This document shows, piece after piece, positions 28,481 through 37,143 of a stretch of 64,000 nt of DNA; the first letter of the stretch is position 1, and the number at the start of each line of letters is the position of its first letter. Made by a program: the position numbers and the translations under genes. Under the pieces are notes generated by a model. The model made no database searches, had not been told where the DNA came from, and saw only the letters and a list, made by a program, of their open reading frames with translations. The DNA comes from Saccharomycopsis phalli (taxonomy: Eukaryota > Ascomycota > Saccharomycetes > Ascoideales > Saccharomycopsidaceae), in contig CP073219.1 in assembly GCA_020342235.1 (NCBI GenBank), positions 744,001-808,000 of the forward strand, written 5' to 3'.

Positions 28481-28550
28481 CCGTAACGTAGAATGCTACA
28501 GAGCAACGTATAATTATCAACCGTAACGTATAATTATCAACCGTAACATA
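28481..28550. repeat. 20-bp tandem repeat beside the 11-bp array
   Basis: A unit CCGTAACGTATAATTATCAA occurs complete at 28521-28540. A variant precedes it at 28501-28520 and partial copies lie at 28481-28490 and 28541-28550. Further on, CATTGCTCCAAC recurs at about 28571 and 28610. The whole spacer from 28340 to the STE11 stop is therefore built of short repeats. Confidence 0.8.
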
Positions 28551-28647
28551 CAACTTACCAGACATTACCACATTGCTCCAACATTACCATCTATACACCA
28601 ACAAACCACATTGCTCCAACCTACCCTCCAACATACCATATACCCAC

Positions 28648-31104
28648 CTATTGCTCCGACATGATGAGACCGTTCAAAAACGGGTGGCTCAACAAGTCCT
28701 TGGCACTAGGCCGTTTCTCATACTCCAAGATAAACGTCTTTTCCAAAAAGTCTCTACAGTCGTCGGTGCAATCACGCGGGATTTCTGGCCGGGAGTGGGT
28801 GCCGATTCTGAAGATGGCCTGCATCTGGGAGTACTCAGGAAACGGATGCTTACCCGTGAACATCTCGATGATCAAGCAGCCGACGGACCATATGTCCGAC
28901 TTTTCGCTGTTTGTCACCTGCTTGACGACCTCTGGGGCCATCCAGTACACGGAACCCTGCAACGAAGCCCGCTTGGACTGCATGGATGTTTCGATTTTCT
29001 TGGAGATGCCAAAGTCGGATATCTTTGCGCCGCCGGAGTTGTCGATCAAGATGTTGCCGCCCTTGATGTCGCGGTGGATGATGTTTTTCGAGTGGAGGTA
29101 CTTGAGGCCGATCAAGATCTGGCGGGTGAAGTTTCTGATCAAGGGCTCGCTAAAGGGCCCGTAGTTGTTGAGCATAGCAGTGATGGAGCCTCCCGGGACG
29201 TATTCCAAGTAGATGTTCAAGTACTTGCCGTCGGAGGAGGAGCCCAAGTAGCGGACGATCTTCTCGTGCTTCAACTCCTTCAACAAGGCCATTTCGTGCT
29301 GCAACGCGTCGATCATGTTCTGGCGATGGTCCTTGTCGCGCTGCTGGAGCGCCTTGCCGTTGGGCGTCCGCTCGTCTGCGTTGCCGATCGTGTCGTTGCT
29401 GTCGATCGTGCTGTCCTCGGCGTCGCTTGGCGGCGGTCCGACTGCAAGCTGTTGCACCTTGGGAAGTTCCACCTGTTTCACTGCCATCAATTCGCCTGTG
29501 AACGCGTGCAATCCCAAGTACACTGTGCCAAAGCTGCCGGCGCCGATCTTCTTGCCCTTCAACCAGTGTTCCGGGCCCGTGTTCTTGTCAAGCGACGACT
29601 GGTCCGCAAGGTCGCGCATCTCGGACTCTGGGTCGCTGTACTCGCTCTCGTTGTCGCTGCCGGAGTTGTTCATGTCGAGCAACTCGATCTTCGAGTCCAG
29701 TCGCGAGATTGCAACCGATACTCGGTTCTTGCGCAACGACGATTCAGACCGACGGCCTCGCGGCGTACCTTCGCGATTCACGTCCAAAACCGGCGCGCCG
29801 TCCGGATTGACGTCGATCTCAGGAAGCGGCGGCGCGTCCGACGGCACAAACCGCGACTTGGGCCGCTTGTACGAGCCGACCATGTCCATAAAGTCCTTGT
29901 CGTCGCCAAGCACCGCCTCATCCAACTCGCTCGCATTCGTCATGTACACATCGCCAATGGTCCGCGGACTGTTCAGAATGCTGTTGTGGCCATATCCCGA
30001 CGACAGTGACACCATGCTCAAACGCGAATACGCCCGGGACATGCGCACCGAGTAGCGCACCGAGTTCTTGATTGTCTTCTGGAGGTCCTTGGACGACGTC
30101 TCGGGGAAGTACTCGGCCAAGTTTGTGCTGATCAACTCGCTCGGCGGCCGCTGCTCGTACAAGGTGCGCATCTCGGGCTTCTTGCGCGCATGGCTCTTGG
30201 GCGTGATCCGCGACAAGAGGTTCAGGCTGCTGCTGCTGGTGTTGACGTTCACGTACTTGATGTCCGCCACCCCTTCGTCGTCCGCCCGCTTCTCGCCCGC
30301 GTACTTGTGCGCGATCTTCTTCGACGTCGCAAGCGCAATGTCGCTCGGGTCCTCCGACTTCTTACAGAAGATGATCCGGTGCCGCTCAATCCGGTCCGTG
30401 CTGTGCACAACCTGCACCAACTCCACGTCAAACATGAGGTGGATCCGGCTGCCCTTGTCCACATAGTACGTGTTGTACTGCTCGTGCTGCGAGCTCTTCA
30501 AACTCAACTTCTTGAGCAACTTCCGCTTGATCGACTCCGCATTGAAGCACCCGGTGATGTTCAACTTCTTCACCGTGCCGTTTTGCAAGATAAATCCCGC
30601 CATGTTCTTCTCCAACGGCGGCGCAGGAGCCCCTCCTTCCCCAGACTCCACCGAGTTCACCGTCGACGTAGACGTGTTCTTCGTCGAAAGCCCGCCGGAA
30701 ATCCGCCCCTCGCTACTCTCCCGCGACCCTCGCCCTTTGCTCCGCGCATCCTCGTCGCGTGAATCCGTATCCGGCTCGCTCTCACTGCTCTCTGGCTCCA
30801 TCGGCCGTAGCTCGTACTTGGATAGCTCCCGGATGAAGTTCCGCGTCACAGACGACTCCGCAATCGACTTGGAAATCTTGAGCCGGTTCAACGACCGCTC
30901 GAGCCGTATCAAGTCCCCCACCTTGGCCACCCCCAACGCCTTGAGCGACTCATAGTCCAACTGCGTCACCAAGTCGTATTCCTCAATGCCCTCCCGCAAA
31001 AACAACGGAAGATACACGTCACACTGCACAGCCTCTAGCCACTCCGCCAACACAAACGTCTTGCTGTTGATCTCGTCCACGTTATACGGCTTTACCGCTG
31101 CCAT
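28648..31104 (-). CDS. STE11: Ste11, MAP kinase kinase kinase
   Basis: MAPKKK of the mating, filamentation and osmotic-stress pathways, activated by Ste20 and acting with the Ste50 adaptor. The ATG at 31104 (MAAVKPYNVDEIN) gives 818 residues (717 in yeast); an upstream in-frame ATG at 31236 would overlap the MSS116 coding start and is rejected. Order: SAM domain (about 15-75, FVLAEWLEAVQCDVYLPLF), a Ras-association-like domain (about 170-270), a Ser-rich linker, then the kinase (about 540-810) with GAGSFG, AVKQVEL, HRDIKGGN, DFGISK and MAPEVVKQ. All catalytic residues are present. The gene is markedly GC-rich compared with its neighbours. Confidence 0.95.
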   Translation of the reverse strand: MAAVKPYNVDEINSKTFVLAEWLEAVQCDVYLPLFLREGIEEYDLVTQLDYESLKALGVAKVGDLIRLERSLNRLKISKSIAESSVTRNFIRELSKYELRPMEPESSESEPDTDSRDEDARSKGRGSRESSEGRISGGLSTKNTSTSTVNSVESGEGGAPAPPLEKNMAGFILQNGTVKKLNITGCFNAESIKRKLLKKLSLKSSQHEQYNTYYVDKGSRIHLMFDVELVQVVHSTDRIERHRIIFCKKSEDPSDIALATSKKIAHKYAGEKRADDEGVADIKYVNVNTSSSSLNLLSRITPKSHARKKPEMRTLYEQRPPSELISTNLAEYFPETSSKDLQKTIKNSVRYSVRMSRAYSRLSMVSLSSGYGHNSILNSPRTIGDVYMTNASELDEAVLGDDKDFMDMVGSYKRPKSRFVPSDAPPLPEIDVNPDGAPVLDVNREGTPRGRRSESSLRKNRVSVAISRLDSKIELLDMNNSGSDNESEYSDPESEMRDLADQSSLDKNTGPEHWLKGKKIGAGSFGTVYLGLHAFTGELMAVKQVELPKVQQLAVGPPPSDAEDSTIDSNDTIGNADERTPNGKALQQRDKDHRQNMIDALQHEMALLKELKHEKIVRYLGSSSDGKYLNIYLEYVPGGSITAMLNNYGPFSEPLIRNFTRQILIGLKYLHSKNIIHRDIKGGNILIDNSGGAKISDFGISKKIETSMQSKRASLQGSVYWMAPEVVKQVTNSEKSDIWSVGCLIIEMFTGKHPFPEYSQMQAIFRIGTHSRPEIPRDCTDDCRDFLEKTFILEYEKRPSAKDLLSHPFLNGLIMSEQ

Positions 31105-31181
31105 GTCCCTCAAGCCCACTGTGGTACCGTATCCTCTAGCCCTGCCCGCAATGTCCGGGTGATGCTGCGTGGATCGAAAAG

Positions 31182-31208
31182 TGAAATTTTTTGCACTCGT
31201 CTCATCTC
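31182..31208 (+). promoter_or_regulatory. RRPE-like and PAC-like elements in the STE11/MSS116 promoter
   Basis: TGAAATTTTTTG (31182-31193) resembles the RRPE, and CTCATCTC (31201-31208), read on the minus strand as GAGATGAG, contains the PAC core GATGAG. They lie within the only 109 bp between two divergent start codons, 6 to 32 bp from the MSS116 start, so they may fall in its leader. Confidence 0.4.
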
Positions 31209-31213
31209 CAACT

Positions 31214-33271
31214 ATGCTCAAGAAAAGTATTGCCATAGTAGGCCGGAGCCTTGGGCCGTCGTTTTATAGACTTCGGCTTGATTCGGGGCTGTCACGTTTG
31301 TTTCACGCTCTGGTGACCTCGCGTCAGTTGGTTGATCCTGAAAAGGTGTCTACTATTCCTGAACAAAAGGATGTCGCTGAAAAATTGGGAGTCGCTGAAA
31401 AATTGGGAGTCGCTCCTGAAAATGCCGCTCCTGAAAATGCCGCTCCTGAAGAAAAGGATGCCGTCCCAGACAACTCCTTTGCCCAATTGTCCCACCTCAT
31501 TGACCCACGATTAATCACCGCAATCCAAGGATTGGGATTCACCACCATGACCAGCGTCCAGGCAAAATCCGTGCAACCCATCTTGGAAAACACAAAGGGA
31601 ATCATGGCAAGAGCCAAAACCGGAACTGGAAAGACATTGGCCTTTGGTATCCCAATCCTAAACGAAGTGTTCCTGCGACCACCAAAGTCGCGTGACGTAA
31701 TGTCCTTGATCATTGCACCTACCCGAGACTTGGCCACACAGATTGCCAATGAATTGAGCAAGGTCCGGCTGGGAATTGGAAAAAAGCGCAAAATAAAGTA
31801 CGGCGACAAGGCCGAGGACATTGTCTTGTTGGTCGGTGGCTTGAGCCGTGGGCAACAAATCAGAGACATTTTGTACAACAAACCCACAACAGTAGTGGCT
31901 ACCCCAGGAAGATTCTTGGACTTGATCAAGGAGGAAAAGGTCAGCGCCCGATTTCAGAACATCAAATACATGGTTCTTGACGAGGCCGACCGCTTGTTGG
32001 ACCAAGGGTTCAAGCCAGACTTGTTGGAAATACAGGAAATATTAAATGAATTATCGGAAAACGACGGCTTCAGAACGTTGTTGTTCTCCGCTACAATCGA
32101 CCGCGAAGTCAAGGGGTTTGCAAAAACCGTCTTGGGCCACGATCACGTGTACATCAACACGGTTGATCCAAACGAGCCGGAAACCCATGAGAAAATCGAC
32201 CAATCCTTGGTTGTCACTGAGGACGTTCATCAGGCGTTTGTTGCCGCCTTGAGCTATATCGAGACCCATCTTCGTGCCGATGTGACGAACCGCAGCGATG
32301 ATAAGTTTAAGCCAATCGTGTTCCTTCCTACCACCAAGGCAGTAGACTACTTTGGTGCCTTGTTGCAGGACTATTTGCGCTTGAAGTTTGCCGACCGTCC
32401 TAGAAGAGACCAGCCTAGTGTTGGACTCTTCCATGGGAAATTGACCACTGCCAGAAGAGAGAGGGTCGTGAAACACTTTAGAAAGTACACCAATGCCATC
32501 TTGGTCACTTCCGACGTTGGTGCCAGAGGTATGGACTTCCCAAAGGTGTCGCATGTGGTCCAGTTGCATCTCCCAAGCGACTCGTCTAATTACGTCCACA
32601 GAATCGGAAGAACTGGAAGAGCCTCTGCCAGCGGAAGTGCCGTGATGATCATCACCGAGGCCGAAAAGCCAGGATTGAGAGACTTGGCCAAGCGAAAGAT
32701 TGACTTTACCGGCAAGACCTCGACATACGAGGACTTGATTCCAGAAGGGTCTACTATTGAAAAGGACGTGGCTGAAATTGGCCAGGAAATCGAAGAGAGA
32801 GACAACAAATTGTTGTATGGTTCGACCATGAGCTTCTTGGGGTATTTTAGAAGTATTGCCAACAACTATCACATGAACTTGTACGACTCGTTGGAGAGCT
32901 CAGTGAAGCTTTTTCAAAAATTGCTGATTTCTGGCAGAAAGCCTGGCGTTGGTCAGGACATGTGGAACAAAATCTTGGGCCTCAATAGACACCAAGCACT
33001 GAAATTGTTTGAGGTGAACCGAGGAGACTCATGGGATGAAAACGAGGGGGGAAACAGTAGAGAAGACAGAAACGACAGAAGAAGCTTTGGAGGCAGAAGT
33101 AATCAAGGTGAGAGACGAAGCTTTGATCGAAGAAGCTACGGAAACAACAGAAGAGATGGATACAACAGAGGCGGATACAACAGAGGCGGAGACATGTATT
33201 CTAACGATAGACGTCAAAAGAGAAGCAATCGGAGAAACAGCGACAGATCGTATGATGAAGATGAATATTAA
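31214..33271 (+). CDS. MSS116: Mss116, mitochondrial DEAD-box RNA helicase
   Basis: DEAD-box RNA chaperone for group I/II intron splicing and mitochondrial translation. The ATG at 31214 (MLKKSIAIVGRSLGPSF) gives 685 residues (664 in yeast) and a basic presequence. Motifs in order: ARAKTGTGKT (I), APTRDLATQ (Ia), VLDEADRLL (II, DEAD), FSATID (III, SAT), VGARGMDFP (V) and YVHRIGRTGRA (VI). The C terminus is an Arg/Asn/Gly/Tyr-rich basic tail (about 610-685), as in Mss116, which distinguishes it from Mrh4. A Pro/Glu/Ala repeat block lies between presequence and helicase core. Confidence 0.9.
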   Translation: MLKKSIAIVGRSLGPSFYRLRLDSGLSRLFHALVTSRQLVDPEKVSTIPEQKDVAEKLGVAEKLGVAPENAAPENAAPEEKDAVPDNSFAQLSHLIDPRLITAIQGLGFTTMTSVQAKSVQPILENTKGIMARAKTGTGKTLAFGIPILNEVFLRPPKSRDVMSLIIAPTRDLATQIANELSKVRLGIGKKRKIKYGDKAEDIVLLVGGLSRGQQIRDILYNKPTTVVATPGRFLDLIKEEKVSARFQNIKYMVLDEADRLLDQGFKPDLLEIQEILNELSENDGFRTLLFSATIDREVKGFAKTVLGHDHVYINTVDPNEPETHEKIDQSLVVTEDVHQAFVAALSYIETHLRADVTNRSDDKFKPIVFLPTTKAVDYFGALLQDYLRLKFADRPRRDQPSVGLFHGKLTTARRERVVKHFRKYTNAILVTSDVGARGMDFPKVSHVVQLHLPSDSSNYVHRIGRTGRASASGSAVMIITEAEKPGLRDLAKRKIDFTGKTSTYEDLIPEGSTIEKDVAEIGQEIEERDNKLLYGSTMSFLGYFRSIANNYHMNLYDSLESSVKLFQKLLISGRKPGVGQDMWNKILGLNRHQALKLFEVNRGDSWDENEGGNSREDRNDRRSFGGRSNQGERRSFDRRSYGNNRRDGYNRGGYNRGGDMYSNDRRQKRSNRRNSDRSYDEDEY
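31376..31444 (+). repeat. Short coding repeats in the MSS116 N-terminal linker
   Basis: Two tandem perfect 18-bp units GCTGAAAAATTGGGAGTC (31376-31411; AEKLGV) are followed by two 15-bp units CCTGAAAATGCCGCT (31415-31444; PENAA). They lie between the presequence and the helicase core, where length is unlikely to matter. Confidence 0.85.
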
Positions 33272-33402
33272 GGGCTTAGATCATAAAGCACAAATTATTT
33301 AATGTATTATTATTGTACTATGTTTAATATTTTGCAGTACGTATTCATTCTGTATATATAGTGTATATCTGTAAGTAGTCTAGAAACGTTAATTTTCTAC
33401 AA

Positions 33403-33621
33403 AATATGTAAATTAAAAATTAAATAATCTATCCTAAGAATATGCAAATTAAACATTAAATAATCTATCTTAAGAATATGCAAATTAAACATTAAATAAC
33501 CCATCCTAAAAGTATTCAAATTAAACATTAAATAACCCATCCTAAAAATATACAAATTAAACATTAAATTAGCCCATCCTAAAAAATATGTAAATTAAAC
33601 ATTAAATTAACCCATCCTAAA
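33403..33621. repeat. 36-38-bp minisatellite between MSS116 and SPP41-like gene, 6 copies
   Basis: Six head-to-tail units of 36, 36, 36, 36, 37 and 38 bp, each with the core CAAATTAAACATTAAATAAC and ending CATCCTAAA or CTATCYTAAG, plus a seventh partial unit. Units change gradually from one end to the other. The array ends 20 bp from the stop codon of the minus-strand gene, so it occupies its 3' UTR or terminator and that of MSS116. Confidence 0.95.
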
Positions 33622-33641
33622 AAATATACCTAAATTACATA

Positions 33642-36278
33642 CTATACATTGCTTGCCGTCGACCGGTATAATGGCCGTCGGAATACGCCAGGAACAAGTC
33701 TCGACTTTGTGGCTTCTCCCATCTTCGTTTGCGCATTCAGTCTCAACGATACCGACGACAATATTGACGGCTTCTTAGCGGCATCCTTCTTTCTGTTCAT
33801 GGCATTCAAGCCAGGTTTAATAGAAGTCGCAGCATTTGGCGTCGCAGTTGGTCTTCTATATGCCGGAAGTTTGAAAGAAGGAAGCGGCTTTGGTGAAACC
33901 GAAGACCTGGTATTTGCTGCAGAAGTCTCCTCCAGTTTGATGGTGGTATCCGAACGCTTGGTATCGCCTTCATCCTGTTCATCACTGCTTCTCTTCATTG
34001 GAAGAAGAGAGATATTTGACAAAATCTTTGAAAGATCTTTATTAATGGAGTTGTTCGACAATGCTTTGACATTGTAATAATTTTTGGAGTACGCATCTCC
34101 TGGAGCAGCTCCGCTCTTTACTAGATTAGTTAAATCAGCATCAGGATTCGTAGCCGGTGGCTCGGTAGTTGATGAACTGCTCCCTGCATCCTTGTCATCC
34201 TTTGACAAGTTTTCCCGTTTATCCTCGAGAGTAATATAGTTCTTAATATACGATGCAACTGCAGACGTAAACTGGTCGTGAGGCACATTGATATTAGCTG
34301 CATTAAGAGCACTGCCAATAAGAGTGCTCAACGCACTTGGGTTCTCAGTCAATGGCAATAAACTGTCGTTCAATTCCTTCTCATTCACAGTGGGCTTGAA
34401 ATCCAATATGGCGCTGGCTCTGGCTCGGTTTGTACCAGAACCATACACCGCATTGTCATCCTGGTTAGCCAACTTTGACCGCCGAAGTCTCTTGGTCTTC
34501 CGCCGATCAAACTCCTCCTTTATCCATTTGGTCTTTTCCTCGCTTTCCCCCTCTCCAAATATCACAATTGCCCTCTTGGACACTCTGAACCTAAGATCAT
34601 TGTCTTTGTTCCGGGCATTGTTCTTCTCCCTCCACTTCTTCTTTCGCTCCCGATTCTCAAGCCGGGTCTTTTCCTTATTGTCAATCTTCTTTGGCTTACG
34701 ACTCGCCAAAATTGTCTCGAGAGCATAGCTGATCGCCTTGCCTATAGATGATGTCGGTGGAATAGCATTGGTCTTATCGGCCGACGCAGGCGTCTCTCCG
34801 CTAATCTTATTCTGCCAGTAGGTCGCCAATCCCCCCTTCTGGTTGAGAATGTTGTTAATGACAGAATTGGACTTCCCAAGAGTCGTAAGATTGGTCGATC
34901 CAAAGAAATCTTGGTACGTTTCAGTCGAAGCAGTGGCATTCTTCTTGTACTTTGTTAGGAATGACTCGATACTCTGCGAAGTGGTGAGGTCGTTGATGTT
35001 GAATGGCATCTTGGATAGATCATTCAACTTCGTAACTTCCTTATCTGCAGTCTTGCTCTCGCTGGGTATATCGACCTGCAATTGAGTCTCACCACCATAA
35101 TTTTCCTCTACAACATTCTTGGCGATTTCTTCAAGCGCCAGTTGCATATCATTCTGTGGCTGTTCCTCGAACCCATCATCCTCGGCAACTAACTCATCGG
35201 CAACATTCTGAATCATTTCAGTCATGGCCAATTGGAAATCATCTTCATCATTCTTTGGATTCTCGCTAACATTCGTATGAGGGGCATCCGTAGCCGGCAA
35301 TTGTTGAAACACATTTTGGACAATTTGAGCAATAGCTGCCTCAGCCACATCATTCTTAGAAGCCTGGTCCTTTCCTTCTGACGCACTATTCGCCTGTGCA
35401 ACCACACTATTAACAATATTAGAAATCGCAAGATCCGTCGATATACTCAGTGGCTTGGCATCCTGTGTCGGTTTTAACGCACTTGCTGCTGCTGCAATTT
35501 GATCACTTGCTGCACTCATCAACTTGTTGACAGCTGCCAATGAACTATCTTCCATCATCTCAGTCCGTGGTTCATAGTTCGTCTCTAACTGTGAGTCCGG
35601 CTCTTTAGTCTCTTTACTTTCAGACGATTTACTTTCCTCTTGGTCCTGCGGATATTCCGCACCCAATTGGTTAACAGTATCATTAACCATCTGAGCAATT
35701 GCGCTGTTTAAATCAAGTAATCCATAATCACCACCTTCCATGTCCTGCATTTCTTCTTCCTCTTCAGACTGCTCATGTGTGCTTTCGTCTTTTGACGGCT
35801 CATTGACGCGTTCCTCTTCTGGTTCCTTTTCTCCCAGCTGCTCTTCTGTGTTTTCATTGCCCTCAAAATTATCATTCTCACTCTTATCTTTATTATCTTC
35901 TGTGCCTTCATTATCTTGGAGCATATTACTTTGCATATCGCTAAATATACTGCTAACCAAGTTATCAATAATACCCGACTCTTCAAGTACCTGTTTCTCT
36001 TCGCCTTCCTCTTCATCATCCTTTTCCTTTTCCTCACCCTCCTCCTTCTCTTCCTCTTCCTCTTCTTGATCAACGTCTTCCACTCCCTCAGATAACCCAA
36101 CAGCAATATTAGCAATCGCGTCAGATATCAAGGCAGCTGCGGCATCTTCATTTTCTTCGTAGTCAATGTCTTCACTTTGATTTAATTCCCCTTCTCCATC
36201 AAAGCTGGATATTGTATTGTAATCCTGGCCTCCGTCTTTGTCCTCCGGAGGTCCAGTTGTTCCAGATGCGATGCTCAT
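33642..36278 (-). CDS. SPP41-like acidic nuclear protein with DUF3020 motif
   Basis: 878 residues. A basic segment at about 540-595 (NRERKKKWREKNNARNKDND, then RFRVSKRA, FGEGESEEKTKWIKEEF) matches the fungal DUF3020 motif as I recall it in S. cerevisiae Spp41, a negative regulator linked to the PRP3 and PRP4 splicing-factor genes. The N-terminal 200 residues are very acidic (runs of E/D). Six or more short amphipathic helices of the form AIxxIVxxVxxQ recur between about 50 and 410 and again near 700. No catalytic domain is seen. An RRPE-like TGAAAATTTTC lies at 36333-36343, 55 bp upstream. The Spp41 link rests on the basic motif; the yeast protein is longer (about 1435 residues). Confidence 0.6.
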   Translation of the reverse strand: MSIASGTTGPPEDKDGGQDYNTISSFDGEGELNQSEDIDYEENEDAAAALISDAIANIAVGLSEGVEDVDQEEEEEEKEEGEEKEKDDEEEGEEKQVLEESGIIDNLVSSIFSDMQSNMLQDNEGTEDNKDKSENDNFEGNENTEEQLGEKEPEEERVNEPSKDESTHEQSEEEEEMQDMEGGDYGLLDLNSAIAQMVNDTVNQLGAEYPQDQEESKSSESKETKEPDSQLETNYEPRTEMMEDSSLAAVNKLMSAASDQIAAAASALKPTQDAKPLSISTDLAISNIVNSVVAQANSASEGKDQASKNDVAEAAIAQIVQNVFQQLPATDAPHTNVSENPKNDEDDFQLAMTEMIQNVADELVAEDDGFEEQPQNDMQLALEEIAKNVVEENYGGETQLQVDIPSESKTADKEVTKLNDLSKMPFNINDLTTSQSIESFLTKYKKNATASTETYQDFFGSTNLTTLGKSNSVINNILNQKGGLATYWQNKISGETPASADKTNAIPPTSSIGKAISYALETILASRKPKKIDNKEKTRLENRERKKKWREKNNARNKDNDLRFRVSKRAIVIFGEGESEEKTKWIKEEFDRRKTKRLRRSKLANQDDNAVYGSGTNRARASAILDFKPTVNEKELNDSLLPLTENPSALSTLIGSALNAANINVPHDQFTSAVASYIKNYITLEDKRENLSKDDKDAGSSSSTTEPPATNPDADLTNLVKSGAAPGDAYSKNYYNVKALSNNSINKDLSKILSNISLLPMKRSSDEQDEGDTKRSDTTIKLEETSAANTRSSVSPKPLPSFKLPAYRRPTATPNAATSIKPGLNAMNRKKDAAKKPSILSSVSLRLNAQTKMGEATKSRLVPGVFRRPLYRSTASNV

Positions 36279-37143
36279 CGCGTCCCTATTTCTTATTTCC
36301 TACTTCTAAAAACAAGTCACAAAAGCCAGTCATGAAAATTTTCTCCCTGTCTCGTGATTTTCTCATGACTTTCGCATGACTTTCACGGGTCTTGCTCATG
36401 TGAGGGTTATAATATGTGGCACGTGTAAACGGCGTGACTCGATGTGTCCTATCGTCTTAGACGCCTTGAATTGTAAAGCAATAAATCTTGAATAAATCAA
36501 TGGTATTATTTATATATTTATATATTTATCATGTGCCGTAACTTGTTCTGTCAGATAATTATAAGTGTAAGAGTCTACATGCATAATGCATTGGCTTGGA
36601 AATTAATGCTCAAGTTTAGAGAATCATGATAATGAATGGTCACATAAATTATTATTACTATAGTTTGTTTTCTCTATATCTTCTTGCTGTATTTCTTTTT
36701 GTTTTATTTCTTTTGTTATTTATCTCGCGTATTAATTCAACTTTTTAACCTCCTCCACATCTTATGAGTTCTTAAATTGTAATTTAGTAAAACATTCCAC
36801 AGAAAATCCTGAATAACCTCCACAGTTATTTGGTTAATATATTATATATATAATCAAAATAGCCATGGAATTTTAATTTAATAAACTAAACTATATTTGC
36901 CAAAGGAAATTATTCTCTGACCTTTTTCATTTCAAAAGTTTTATATAAAGTGTCCTAATTTACTATACAAGCAAGACCATGTATAAAAACATCTTTAACC
37001 AAACAAAAATATTAGAAACTCAATAAATGTTTAATAATATCACCTACTTAATGACAGGCATTATCAGCAAGTAATTTCTCCTGGTGGCACTGGTTACACA
37101 GTATCACGTGATAACTGCTGAAATTTTGAATTGTCACCGGTGC
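36279..37143. promoter_or_regulatory. Divergent spacer of SPP41-like gene and RSM24 with CACGTG sites
   Basis: An AT-rich 865-bp spacer. GGCACGTGTAA contains CACGTG at 36420-36425, and a perfectly palindromic TATCACGTGATA lies at 37102-37113 (core CACGTG 37105-37110), 34 bp before the first RSM24 ATG. The latter fits the full RTCACRTGAY Cbf1 consensus. TATATTTATATATTTATC runs occur near 36510. No gene is seen. Confidence 0.6.

Noticed and set aside
28573-30009. A 478-codon plus-strand frame opposite STE11
   Set aside because: It is the shadow of the GC-rich STE11 gene: Arg/Val/Leu-rich, low-complexity, no domain, and it runs in from the tandem-repeat spacer.
31105-31236. Upstream in-frame ATG extending STE11 by 44 residues
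   Set aside because: It would start inside the MSS116 coding sequence, and the extra residues are not SAM-domain-like; the ATG at 31104 matches the family better.
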